A stretch of 64,000 nt of DNA, from NCBI GenBank assembly GCA_050084515.1, contig CM114271.1, positions 9,858,001 through 9,922,000 on the forward strand, written 5' to 3'. Below, in pieces: positions 35,390 to 44,963 of the stretch. A program made the translations under genes and the position numbers. This stretch comes from Blasia pusilla. Taxonomy: Eukaryota; Marchantiophyta; Marchantiopsida; Blasiales. Each line of letters opens with the position of its first letter. Positions within the stretch are counted from its first letter, which is position 1. The notes beneath the pieces were generated by a model, which was not told the DNA's origin, searched no databases, and was given only the letters and a program-made list of their open reading frames with translations.

Positions 35390-36050
35390 TAACCGTCGGA
35401 CTCCGACAAGTTTTTTGGGTTGGCACTGTTGTTGGGATGCTTTTGGCCAAACGCAACTCGTTGGACTCCGACCAGTTGCTCGATTGATGAATGGGTTAGG
35501 TTATTTTTTGCTGAAAGCAACTCATCGAATTGCGACGAGTTGTTCGACTGACCACATGTTAAGTAAGTTTTTGGCCCAAAGCAACCCGTCGGAGTCCGAC
35601 GGGTTGCTCGACTCGCCGCCTTTTCAGGATGTTTTTTGAAGAAAGCAACTCATCGGACTCCGACGAGTTGTTCGACTGACCACAGGTTTAGTATGTTTTT
35701 GGCCCAAAGCAACCCGTCAGAGTCCGACCGGTTGCATTCGGAAGTTGGTTTAGCAAATTTTGCGTCAAATTGCAAGTTTCCATTCAATTGCGCAACCTGT
35801 CGGACTCCGACTGGTTGATATGTTCACGTTTGATACGGACTATCTGACAACCCGTCGGACTCCGACGGGTTGTTATGTTCACGTTTGATATGGACTATCT
35901 GACAACCCGTCGGAGTCCGACGGGTTGAAACCAGGCATTCACAAATGTGAATGCAATCCGTCGGACTGCGACGGGTTGCATCATTTAGCTCGTTGCTAGA
36001 ATCCGACCTTGAGCTGTGACGACCCGTCGGAGTCCGACGGGTTGCAGGAA
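35390..36050. repeat. Palindrome array in intron 2, right arm
   Basis: Eleven palindromes lie in this intron, at about 35396, 35456, 35518, 35580, 35645, 35708, 35793, 35849, 35905, 35953 and 36020. Those near 35580 and 35905 have fully paired GGAGTCC centres, with CCCGTC facing GACGGG. Variant pairs (CTCATC facing GACGAG; CCTGTC facing GACTGG) show coupled or near-coupled changes. Spacing is about 56-66 bp in much of the array. Confidence 0.9.
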
Positions 36051-38234
36051 CCCATGTAACTTACAAATTTTTTGACGAGTTGAGTTTGGATGTGCAAGAT
36101 TGTATCAGAGGGGAATGTCACCCACCACTGGATCCAGGACTGCAATCGGGAAAAGAAGGTGCTTACGACGCACCCGGCAGAGTACAAGGGGTTCTTGGGC
36201 GATGCCCTAGTAAATCAGATACTTGCAAAGGGTGCACAGATAAAGAAGAAAACTTGGGCAAATAAGTTTATTTCCCAAGATGCAGCCCTAACCATCCTTT
36301 GCTGGTCAAAAATACATTCCGCGAAGAAGAGCGCTGCACTGGAGCTGGAGCGGAGGGAGAAATTATCTGGGTGTGAGCGCGCGAAATTCATCCAAGCTGT
36401 AGTATCTGCAGCCACGAAATACACGGCGAGCAAGATGCAGCGATACATCAGCATTCTCAACCCCGAACTTGGTCCGAAGTTTTACAAGGAGCTTAAGGCG
36501 ATTATCAAGCGCCAACGGAAAAGGGATGAAGATCCGCAAAGTCGGATTGGGGAGAAAGTGTCCCTGGATCGCGTGCATCGGTTTGCGTTGTCTGGCATAA
36601 GCGAGTTTAGGAGAATCCGACTGATGAAAATCAATCTCGAGGGCACAGAGGCCCAGAAGAGGGCGGCACACCATCCTCCGGGTGTGTCCGATCCAGTGAT
36701 CTCCCACTGGCTACGCGAATGGTCGTTCTGGGACGCGTTGCGGGTTATCGGGAAGTCCGTGTTGGACGGTCTGCAAGCGGAGCTCAAAAGATTAGAGCCC
36801 ATTCTGGATGAAGCAAACCTGGAAAGTTATGTAGATGTCGAGGTTTGGCTTGACGACATCCGGGACAAGCCAATAAAAAATCCAGGATTCAAGACAATGT
36901 TCGAGGTTTGCGTCCTCCCGCAAGCAGAGCTTGACAAAGAAATCGAGGGGAATAAACGGGATCAAGCAAAGAAGAAGCGAGATCTACAGGAGCAGACGGA
37001 CCTGCGAGATCTACAGGATTCAGTTCGAGTAAAAGTTGCCCAACGGATGGTCTTCAGGTACCTCGTCCACTGTAAGAATGTAGGTACCTGGGGAAAATTA
37101 CCTGCAGCCTTGAAATTGTGGGCTTCGCCGCCTGATGGAGAGACATTTTCCATGTACGACATGGAGATGGCGCAACACATGTCCGATTGGGAGGTGGAGA
37201 ATTGCCCCATTTGGCTTGACTTCAACGATCCTGAAGACATCACCGATAAGGATTTACGAGTGCTTCATGATGCAGTGGCCTCAGGACAAGACGACATCCC
37301 CAATTTTTTGCAGCCTGAAGACTTCTTCGGAGGAGATGCGGAAGAGCAAGCCCACGAGACAGTTGACTTGGCTTCCAAGGTCCGTACAGCCAAAGACAAA
37401 TCCACAGCGGGTCTCAAAGGCAAGGCGAGGGGAGGGAAGGAATTCCGAGGCCGAGTCTTCCCAAAGAGAGGCTGAAAATTCAAGGCCAGAGCCGGAATCG
37501 TCCGGGCTAGCGGGGTGAGAGGGTCGGACCAGGTCCCCGGCGAAAAAACCCCACCAGAGTCAGAGGTCATAGAGACCTCGACAAGCCGTCCGCAGACTCG
37601 AGAGAAGCGGAAGCGAGAGGTGCCAGGGTTGTCCCAAGGAGAATACAATCCATCATCCTTAGGAAGACACAGAGAAACAACGACCCGGACAAGCGTCCTC
37701 CTTCAGTTCACTCCTTTACTGGATGAGCTGAAAAGCTTCATTTCTCAAGCGTCGACACCAGCCATTGATAAATTGACAACGTTGGGACGGAAGCTCCAAC
37801 GAAACGGGCACGCTGCCTGGACGGTGAATGGAGTGGTCGAAGAGGTTGCGGTGGATCTCTTGATCGCTGATCTGCCCTCAGGGTTGCGACTGTGGGGCAA
37901 GAATCCGTCGGACGGGTACCTGACTGGAATGTGCCGCTCTCTTATGACCAAATCGCGCTATTTTTCTCCTTTGCGCCTATCCGAGTGAGGGGTCGCTTCT
38001 TAGTGTTGACGGAGGAGCGAGGAAGAGCTCTTCAACCTCCAGGGCGTCAAGAGGTCGCTAAAGTGGAGGACGGCGCAATCGTAGATCATAAAAAATGAGT
38101 ACCCACTCCGATCCGCGACGAGTCAGATTCGGGTAAGGCTCAATTCCTGTAGTATAATCTCAAATATATTTTCAAATTCGGGTAAGGCTAAATGCGTGTA
38201 AATTTCAGATAGTATATCTCCGTTGTTTTTGTCC

Positions 38235-38535
38235 GTGAGCAACCCGTCGGAAGGCAACGGGTTGCTGGCTTAGAGCAGCCCATGCTCGGCTAAGAGCAAC
38301 CCGTCAGTTTCCGACGGGTTGCATCTTTCCCAGAAACACAGGGAAAACCGTGGTGTACCTGCAACCCGTCGGGTTGCAATTGCTTTTGGTTTTTCCTTAT
38401 GTTTCCGGAAAGCTGCAACCCGTCGGAAAGTGACCTGTTGCTCTCAGCCGAGCATGGGCTGCTCTAGGCCAGCAACCCGTCGCCTTTTGACGGGTTGGTC
38501 AGGGACAAAACAACCCGTAGGACTCTGATTGGTTG
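38235..38535. repeat. Palindrome cluster in last intron, right arm
   Basis: Mirror of 22854-23212, with six to seven palindromes. Examples: 38239 (AACCCGTCGGAAGG then CAACGGGTTGC), 38297 (AACCCGTCAG then CCGACGGGTTGC) and 38470. Confidence 0.85.
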
Positions 38536-39234
38536 CTCCAAAGTTAGTAATTGAAAAAAGTTCTCTAGGGTCAAGCCGACTTCTTTGGTGACGTGTTGCA
38601 CATTATGCCAAGTTGCTGACATTGTTTCCAACGTGCTTCTTTACAGATGGACCACTCCTACGTTTAGTGCTTCGTTCGGCCCGAGCACAATGTCCAAGTG
38701 TTCAAGATCCAGGATCATGTGGATCCATGCTCAGATGAGTACAGCTTAGATAGTTTGTACAATTCCCCCCCGGGAATTTACATGCAAGACGGTACCCCAC
38801 TTCTGGGAGGAAGGGAAAAGTCGCCAGCCCTGATGCAAACGCTCATCGAGCTCTGCTCAAGGCCGGGTGACTTGGTGTTCGACTTAGTGGGACTTTCAGG
38901 GGCAAGTATCAAAGGCGCCTGGTAGAGTGGCAGAACATTCTGCCTCGAGGAAGGCAGAATCGCTTGACCTTTGCAAGGAGGCAAAGCAGAATACGAAAGG
39001 CTCGTTAGGCGTACAACTCTCCACCGGCCGAGAGCTCGGTTCGGCACCCACCATTGGTAGTGACTCCATCGTCACTTCCAACGATTCTGAAAATCATGAG
39101 GGCAAGGCCGAAAGTAATTTTGCAAGAGCTCTCGGACGATGACGAGTGAGTTCAAAGAACTCAAGGACCCAGCTTGACTGTAGCGTTTGGAGTAGGGAGT
39201 TATTTGATGATGAGGCAAAAGATTTCATAGAATA

Positions 39235-40330
39235 GATCAAATGTACAGTTTTGAGCTTTTTTCAGATGATATAAAGGAGATGATTTTTTTGAACGATGGT
39301 GGTGCTTGTAAAAGTTTGCTGAACATTTTTTATGTCTTTTCGAATGTGATCGTCTTTGTACTCCGCGGACTTCTATTTTGCAAACCGTCGGATTTCTCCT
39401 GCTTGCAACTTTTCACTTTTTGACGACAAAGACCTTTTTTACCACTTCAGGCAACCCGTCGGATTTCGGCAAAGCTGTTGCGATCGACTCTTTCCTGTTG
39501 GTCCAACTTAAGAGGATCTGGCGGGCTTCTTCCTTGGCACCTTCCCTCAACTCGTAAAGGCGGCGTAGGCTTCTTTTCTTCTCTCAGCACGTGTTGGATT
39601 CCTACTACCTGTACGATTGCCATAATGGTATTACCAAGGACGGAGCACATATTGATACTGGATGGGTGTCACATTGCAGAGCGTACAAGGTATACTGCCG
39701 AGGAAGGCGGAGGGACTCAAATCAGGTTACATGGGACCGTTATGGCGTACCTAGGGGGGGCCAAGGCTCTAGAATTCGCCAACATTTTTTATCCCTTCTA
39801 CAATCGGCCAGAGGAGCCACTTGTATCCTAGGACATTCCTTTTGTACTGTCACCGAGGAGAGTTAGGAGTAAATTTGTAGATGACGAGGCTGAAGAAATC
39901 ATAGACTAGGTCAAATGTACATTTCCGAGGTTCCTTCGGAGGTAATAAAGGACGAGATTTTTTCTACCCATAATGGTGTTTGTAAAAGTTTGCTGGAAAA
40001 TTTTCTTGGACTTGTGGATTGTGTTCTTTTAGCTACTCAGAATTACAATTTTGCAACCCGTATGATTCTGACGGGTTGCAACTTTTTGCTTTTTGCCCAC
40101 TGCAACTTTTTAACCATTTCAGGCAAGTCGCCGGATTCGGCAGTTGACTCGCTTGAGTAATGGGACTCTTTCCTGTGAGACCAACCGACGCATTGTGGCG
40201 GGCTTCTTAACTTTTGGCTCGTTCCCTACATTCGTCAAACCGATTCTGTGCTTCTTTTCTTGTCTAAGATGTGCAGGATTCCTACTACCTGTCGGATTGC
40301 CATTTCGGATTCCCAACCTGTTAGATTTTC
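39235..40330. repeat. Subterminal tandem duplication, right arm
   Basis: The units start near 39240 and 39915. Both contain aaatgtaca(g/t)tt, ggagatgatttttt/ggacgagatttttt, ggtgtttgtaaaagtttgct, a gcaacccgt palindrome relative and a gattcctactacctgt block. They mirror the left-arm units at 21021-22145. Confidence 0.8.
39580..39910 (+). pseudogene. Possible small exon or ORF remnant, right arm
   Basis: An open stretch reads MVLPRTEHILILDGCHIAER, continues through GGTQIRLHGTVMAYLGGAK and FANIFYPFYNRPEEP, and ends at a stop near 39829. The left arm (minus strand, about 21701-21540) has a closely related reading (FPRTEHIFILDGCHIAERTR) with a frameshift. Conservation between arms suggests it was once coding, perhaps the last exon of the methyltransferase gene or a separate small gene. 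I recognise no domain. Confidence 0.4.
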
Positions 40331-40789
40331 GTGGATGCAGGGTGGAAGAAAATCACTTCTAAAAATATTTCCTTTCTTATGGTGAGATTTCTTACGGGTT
40401 GGGAGGGGTACAGCTTCTCGGTTTCTCAGCTTTAGGATCTGAATGAAGGGACATCAATTCCTCTTTACTCCACACAGCTAACAATCTTTTGGTTCACTTA
40501 TCCTCTCATGTGTTCACATTTCACAAAGTTGGTCTTGAGCAAACACCATTAGTAACCAACAGAAAGTTGGTTATGGGGCAATTCAGGGGAGGCCATGATG
40601 CAGGCAACAATCCCTGCAAAAAGAGAGATTGGCATCCGGGTGGTCCTCCAACAAAAATACCCATGGGCACTGCTTTTTGTAGACCGAGACAGGTAATGTT
40701 AAGAAACTTAGGCTCACATGGAGAGTGATGGAAAAATGTTTGTAGTGGTCTTATGATGTCTACTTTTTTTTCGTCCCCAAGAAAAAGGA

Positions 40790-40973
40790 GGTTTTTTTAG
40801 GGCCAAATGTGGACCACTACCTACTCTCTTCTAAAGATTTCCTGAATTTGAAAGCAAACAAAAATTTCATATATGTCAAAATTTTTTGAAGAGAGGAGGC
40901 AGATTTGGCCCTTTTTTTGACGAGAGACTCTCCTCTCTTCCTCTCTTCCTCTCTCCTGCCAGAATACCAGCCC
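40790..40973 (-). repeat. Right terminal inverted repeat of the giant element
   Basis: Read from the right edge on the minus strand: GGGCTGGTATTCTGGCAGG, gaggaagagagg repeats, gagtctctcg, a poly-A run and gggccaaatctgcctcct. It pairs with 20385-20570. Immediately outside is ccggggaactcaag, where the copia RT resumes. Confidence 0.85.
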
Positions 40974-40978
40974 CCGGG

Positions 40979-41822
40979 GAACTCAAGTACTTCCTTGGTA
41001 TTGAGTTTATCAAGGTTGGAGAGAGCATGTGGTTACTACAACGACAATATGTTCTTCATATGCTTTCAAAATATGGTATGACGGCTTGTAAGCCAATCTC
41101 TACACCGTTGGACCAGAGCATGAAGCTAAGAGTGGATGAAGGAGAGCAGCTTGCAGATTCCAATATGTTCAGGCGCATGGTTGGAAGTCTGATCTATCTA
41201 ACTATAACCAGAGCAGATTTGAGCTATGTTGTTGGCCTAGTGAGCCAATTTATGCAAGCACCTCGAAAACCTCACCTTGATGATGTGAGGAGGATTATGC
41301 GGTATGTGAATTTATCTATTCAATTTGAACCTTCTCACAGTTTTCAATTACATGGATTCACAGATGCTGATTGGGCAGGAAGCGTGTCTGATTGACACTC
41401 CACATCTGGTTATTCATTTACTTGGGGAAGCGCAACTATAAGTTGGGCTTCAAAGAAGCAACCTACAGTTGCTTTATCTTCAACAGAAAGTGAGTATATA
41501 GGAGCAACCAATGCAGCATGTGAGGCGGTGTGGCTTCATCGATTACTTGTTGAAATAGATGTTAGTAACTTAGGACCTAGTGTAATATATGCAGCCAATA
41601 TTAGTAGCATCAAGCTTGCTAATAACCCTCTGTTTCATGCTCGTACAAAACATGTTGAGGTGCACTATCATTTTATCAGAGAGAAAGTGCTTGCAGGAGA
41701 AATTGATCTTGTATATATAGGTACTGATTAGCAAATTGCAGAAATCTTTACAAAGTCATTGTCTAGAGATAAGTTTCAGATGTTTAGAAAGGATTTAGGC
41801 GTTAGAGATATCGAAATGAGCT
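40979..41822 (+). pseudogene. copia RT C-terminus and RNase H (3' part)
   Basis: Coding resumes with ELKYFLGIEFIKVGESMWLL and continues through the RT thumb region (MVGSLIYLTITRADLSYVVG) to RNase H (FTDADWAGSVSD, then TVALSSTESEYIGATNAACE, then a terminal HVEVHYHFIREKV). In-frame stops are at about 41393 (TGA) and 41729 (TAG). It is the direct continuation of the frame cut near 20371. A short segment that should join the two parts is absent from both flanks. Confidence 0.9.
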
Positions 41823-41823
41823 T

Positions 41824-41832
41824 AAGGGGGAG
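41824..41832 (+). other. Polypurine tract of the copia element
   Basis: aagggggag directly precedes the 3' LTR (TATTGAAG). Confidence 0.8.
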
Positions 41833-42119
41833 TATTGAAGATTGAGTTACAATCAAGCTCATGAGACACCTGAACTGCTACATTTGGCACTCACACGAAG
41901 TAAGGAAGCTTAATCTTGGTTAGTTAGTTAAGCACGATTAGGGTTAGTTAATCACAATTAGTCTAACTCAAGACTATGGTTAAGGATAGGGTTAGGGTTG
42001 CTTGTACATACCCTATATAATTGAGAAGAGGATCAGCCTCCATTCATTCTCCATGGTGGTGTGTGTGTGTGTGTGAGAGTCGTTTTCCACCTGTTATGCT
42101 TGTTTAGCAATTTTCCACA
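41833..42119 (+). repeat. 3' LTR of the copia element
   Basis: It runs from TATTGAAGATTGAG to TTTTCCACA and matches the 5' LTR except for missing blocks and a longer (gt)n run at about 42058-42074. The TSD copy CGTGT follows. Confidence 0.9.
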
Positions 42120-42147
42120 CGTGTTTGGTCATATTTTAGGTTTAAGC

Positions 42148-42375
42148 CACTAGGAGAAATGTGTGGTTTTTATGACTAGGCTATAAATGACTCACCGAAA
42201 GAATGACTCAAATTATGACTAAAATGGTTGAGTCATAAAATTTATGTTCATGCAACTCACGTGGTTATCTGCTTATGACTAAAGCAGTTATCAATACCCT
42301 TCAGTCAAGACTAGTCGTACTTGTTTCACTTGTCTATTAATACCTAGTCATAAACAACGACTAATGTGCTTAAGT
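42148..42375 (+). repeat. Left terminus and subterminal repeats of the CACTA element
   Basis: It begins CACTAGGAGAAATGTG. Within about 230 bp there are roughly ten TGACTA, TAGTCA or GACTCA words in both orientations. Confidence 0.8.
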
Positions 42376-42429
42376 AGTCCATGCTCCATTGTTAAGGGGT
42401 TTTTTGTTGTTTTTGGGATATATACCATG

Positions 42430-43690
42430 CATTTCTTGGCTGTGGGTACTGATGCCCCTCTGGAAAACCATTATTGATTTTTGGACCATATTAAGGGGGG
42501 TGGAAAGGTGTTCCAAAAGAGGAAGATGGCATTGAGTATGAATATTTTAACTCTTGTGGCATTTTCATGTTAACGTGCTTTTAACATTTCCTACAACCAT
42601 TAGATGGTGGTGAAACTTGCCACAAGCCTTGTGATTAAATCCCCCCATAATTTCAACGAGAAGGAGGAGGGGAGAAAATGATGGCCCAAGAAGGAATACG
42701 AGGACTTTGACCAGTCTTGTTCTAAGGCGTTGTATCATTTTCGTGGTAACATGGTGATAAATTTTCTTTCTATCATTGCATGTTAATGAATATTTGGCCT
42801 CGCCTTGCCAATAAGTTCCTCCCCATTTTCAATGGTGCAGATCTATCATGGAAGATCCCGTACTAATACCAAAAATCAAAAGCCTTAATTAGGGTTTACG
42901 GTTTTTAATTCCATGTGTGAGTGGTCATTTGCATTTTTTTCTTTTGCCATGTATTCCTAGGGTTGGGTTGCTCCCCAGGGAAAAGTATCATGATTCTTGG
43001 ACTCTTGGCTGAGGAGGAGGGGAGAAAATGATGGATCGAGAAGGAGGATGAGGACTTTGAGTAGTCTCGTTCCAAAGTGTTTATCATTTTCACGGTAACA
43101 TGATGAAATCTTTTATTTCCACCATTGGATGTTGATAAAACTTTGGCAAAGCCTTGCCAATACGTTGTTCCACGTCTTCAACGGTGCAGATCTACGATTG
43201 CAGATGCCATACTAATACCAAAAATCAAAAGCCTTAATTAGGGTTTACGGTTTTTAATTCCAGGTTTGAGCAGTCATTTGTAATTTTTTCGTTTCCCCTG
43301 TGTTCCTGGGGTGTGGGTGCCCCTATGGGAAAAGTCTCATGATTTTTGGACTCATGGGTGATGGGGAGGGGAGAAAATGGTGGATCGAGAAGGAAGACGA
43401 TCGCGAGGACTTCATCTAGTCTTGTTCCAAACCATCTTGTCATTTTCACGGTAACATGGTGATAAATTTTTCTTTACACCATTGGATGGTGATGAATATT
43501 TTATTTATCATTTTCATTAAATCGTTCCATATCTTCAACGGTTTAGCTCTGCCATTTAAGACCCCTTATTGGCGGACACCTCCTTTGGGGTTTTCGATTT
43601 TTAAATCTATGTGTGAGTGGTCATTTCAAGTTTTTTCTTTTTCCTTTTGATCCTCGTGCTGGGGTGCCCCTCTGGTCAAAGTTGCGGCAC
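42430..43690. repeat. About 350-bp tandem repeat, 3-4 copies
   Basis: Anchors recur every 348-351 bp: ggaggggagaaaatg(a/g)tgg at about 42667, 43015 and 43366, and cttaattagggtttacggtt at 42884 and 43232. A tgcccct(c/a)tgg word recurs near 42451, 43317 and 43665. No coding content is seen. Divergence between units is moderate. Confidence 0.85.
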
Positions 43691-44227
43691 ACATGAGGAA
43701 AGCGTTCGGATCTATTTGCAAAATGGACGATGCGACAAAACACTAGGGTGCGTATTTTTTACTCCTAATTGTAACCACGTCCATCTGGCCGATTTGACGT
43801 TGAGAGTGAAAACTATATAAGTTTGGTTGCCCATATCTATTGTCAAAGGGCTCTTCTTGTAGTGAGATGGATCCTAGGTGGCATTGCTGGTAATATCCTA
43901 GGTTGATGTGGCATATTTAGTCCTAGGTGGCTTGCTGCGTCAGAGCGGGCATGGGAGGGAATGGACACCCATATAGCATACAAACGTTTGGTGTTTGGTA
44001 CCCAAGTAAGGTGTGTTGTTTTTGGCGGGAGAGAGTGTGCACTTGAGTGGGATGGTCGGAGTTTCTCCAAGAGTGGGAAGTTCAAAGATTAGGGGATTGG
44101 GGAGGTCAGGAGGCTGAGAACAATTTGTTGTGAACGTTGTGAAGACTTTTACGCCTAGACCGCAAGCTTCGAGTTTTTTGTGAAGACTCTGCTCTCTAAA
44201 GATTGTTTCATCTTCTCAGCCGCGGTT

Positions 44228-44405
<178 letters not shown>

Positions 44406-44559
44406 CTTTGCGATGTTCTCTCCCTCTTTGCGCAACATCTGGAAGAGCCTTGCAAAATGACGTTCAACTTCTTCTCGGACTTCAAAGATCGCTCCTCTCT
44501 GCAATGTTGTCTTGCTATTTCCCCGAGCATGTCTGAATAGCTTGGTGGCTCCGATGGTT

Positions 44560-44963
44560 GAAACTTCCTACGATGTGCCGGTGTTGAAACTAGACCTACA
44601 CTTTGTCGCACGCGCTCTTCATCTACAAACCACTCATCGTTCACTTTGCTGACACTCCAGTTGAAGTATCGCAGGAGAATACCAGCTTCAGTCCTTGACA
44701 GGGAAAGGAAATTTGTGATTTTGGTCATCGCTTCTTCTTGTTGCTGGCGAATGTCCCTCTCATTGAGAATTGTGTAATTGGACTGAGGAAGCCTAGAACT
44801 CACATGAACATCAATTAAAGGGAATCATCGAAACCGTAGTCTGGCTCATCATCGTCATCATCACTGCCCATGGTATTCTCACTCGCCTTGTCGTCCTCTT
44901 CATTCATATCGTAGAAGTCCCCGTTCCATACCAAGCATCCTGCATTTCATCTTCGGAGTCCAT
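44560..44963 (-). pseudogene. ARIADNE-type E3 ligase N-terminal fragment
   Basis: From ATG 44963 the minus strand reads MDSEDEMQDA, then after a one-base shift an acidic stretch (GSDDDDDEPDYGFDDS), then NYTILNERDIRQQQEEAMTK, ITNFLSLSRTEAGILLRYFN and WSVSKVNDEWFVDEERVRQS. This is the acidic N-terminus and UBA-like domain of plant ARIADNE RBR ubiquitin ligases. No RING1, IBR or RING2 follows, so it is only the 5' part of the gene. A frameshift and a stop between the acidic stretch and NYTILN (unless an intron lies there) make it non-functional. It lies inside the CACTA element, which suggests gene-fragment capture. Confidence 0.82.

Larger units (their letters stand above)
34189..39140 (+). pseudogene. 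ParB-like / N4-N6 DNA methyltransferase gene, right arm
   Basis: ATG 34189 starts a basic MTRKKVQATKSRS N-terminus and an acidic/charged stretch. Probable exons are 34189-34807, 34897-35370, 36099-38132 and 38647-39140, with GT..AG-like junctions at most of them. Exon 2 has the ParB-like core: IPLCRLWTMEYVREIQ, FYVLPYNEHG, YFFIWDGNHMFMAWTKF and a terminal MAMHAMN. Exon 3 carries a helical region (RVHRFALSGISEFRRIRL), a basic Arg/Lys/Pro-rich linker (TSRPQTREKRKR), then LLIADLPSGLRLW (motif IV-like) and RGRFLVLT. Exon 4 has SPALMQTLIELCSRPG and DLVFDLVGLSGASIKGAW (motifs X/I). Stops and frameshifts occur in exon 1, at 37473, near 37915 and after motif I. ParB-like plus methyltransferase fusions are known from bacteria and phages. 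Its role here (modifying element or host DNA at palindromes) is inferred. Confidence 0.75.
20385..40973. mobile_element. Giant inverted-arm DNA element (ParB-methyltransferase/transposase)
   Basis: Both ends carry the inverted repeat GGGCTGGTATTC(C/T)GGCAGG, continuing for over 150 bp (GA-rich tract, then gggccaaatc(c/t)gcctcct). Beyond that the two roughly 10-kb arms are inverted copies of each other, collinear through an outer tandem duplication, the methyltransferase gene, a divergent promoter and the transposase gene, meeting near 30.8-31.0 kb. The arms differ by many substitutions, indels and private stops, so this is not a recent duplication. The element interrupts the copia RT. I could not find a matching target duplication, and a short stretch of copia RT seems missing at the junction. 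It is either one element with huge inverted arms or a tail-to-tail dimer of a 10-kb transposon. Confidence 0.85.
16207..42119 (+). mobile_element. Ty1/copia retrotransposon split by a 20.6-kb insertion
   Basis: The LTRs at 16207-16598 and 41833-42119 are flanked by CGTGT on both sides (16202-16206, 42120-42124). The internal order is gag, protease, integrase, RT, RNase H, which is the copia arrangement. The RT is interrupted between 20371/20384 and 40974/40979 by the large inverted element. The remaining coding sequence stays mostly in one frame but has about eight in-frame stops. Removing the insertion leaves about 5.3 kb, a normal copia length. Confidence 0.93.

Noticed and set aside
20385-40973. 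Assembly fold-back artefact producing the inverted arms
   Set aside because: The arms differ by many substitutions, indels and private stop codons, and the centre is asymmetric. A fold-back would give near-identical arms.
28450-40973. Integrated large DNA virus as source of the ParB-methyltransferase gene
   Set aside because: No capsid, polymerase, packaging ATPase or other viral genes are present. TIRs and a transposase-like gene fit a transposon better.
20383-40976. hAT-type ends (CAGGG) with an 8-bp target duplication for the giant element
   Set aside because: The left edge can be read CAGGGCTGG, but the right edge reads GGGGGCTGG inward and no 8-bp (or 9-bp) duplication matches on the two sides.
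43456-43820. Short ORFs at 43.4-43.8 kb as genes
   Set aside because: They fall in the 350-bp tandem repeat region and show no motif or coding conservation between units.
42148-43864. A short CACTA element ending at 43864 (tcttcttgtagtg)
   Set aside because: The bases outside do not duplicate (AGC versus AGA) and the terminal match is short. The end at 56900 matches longer and has the AGC duplication.
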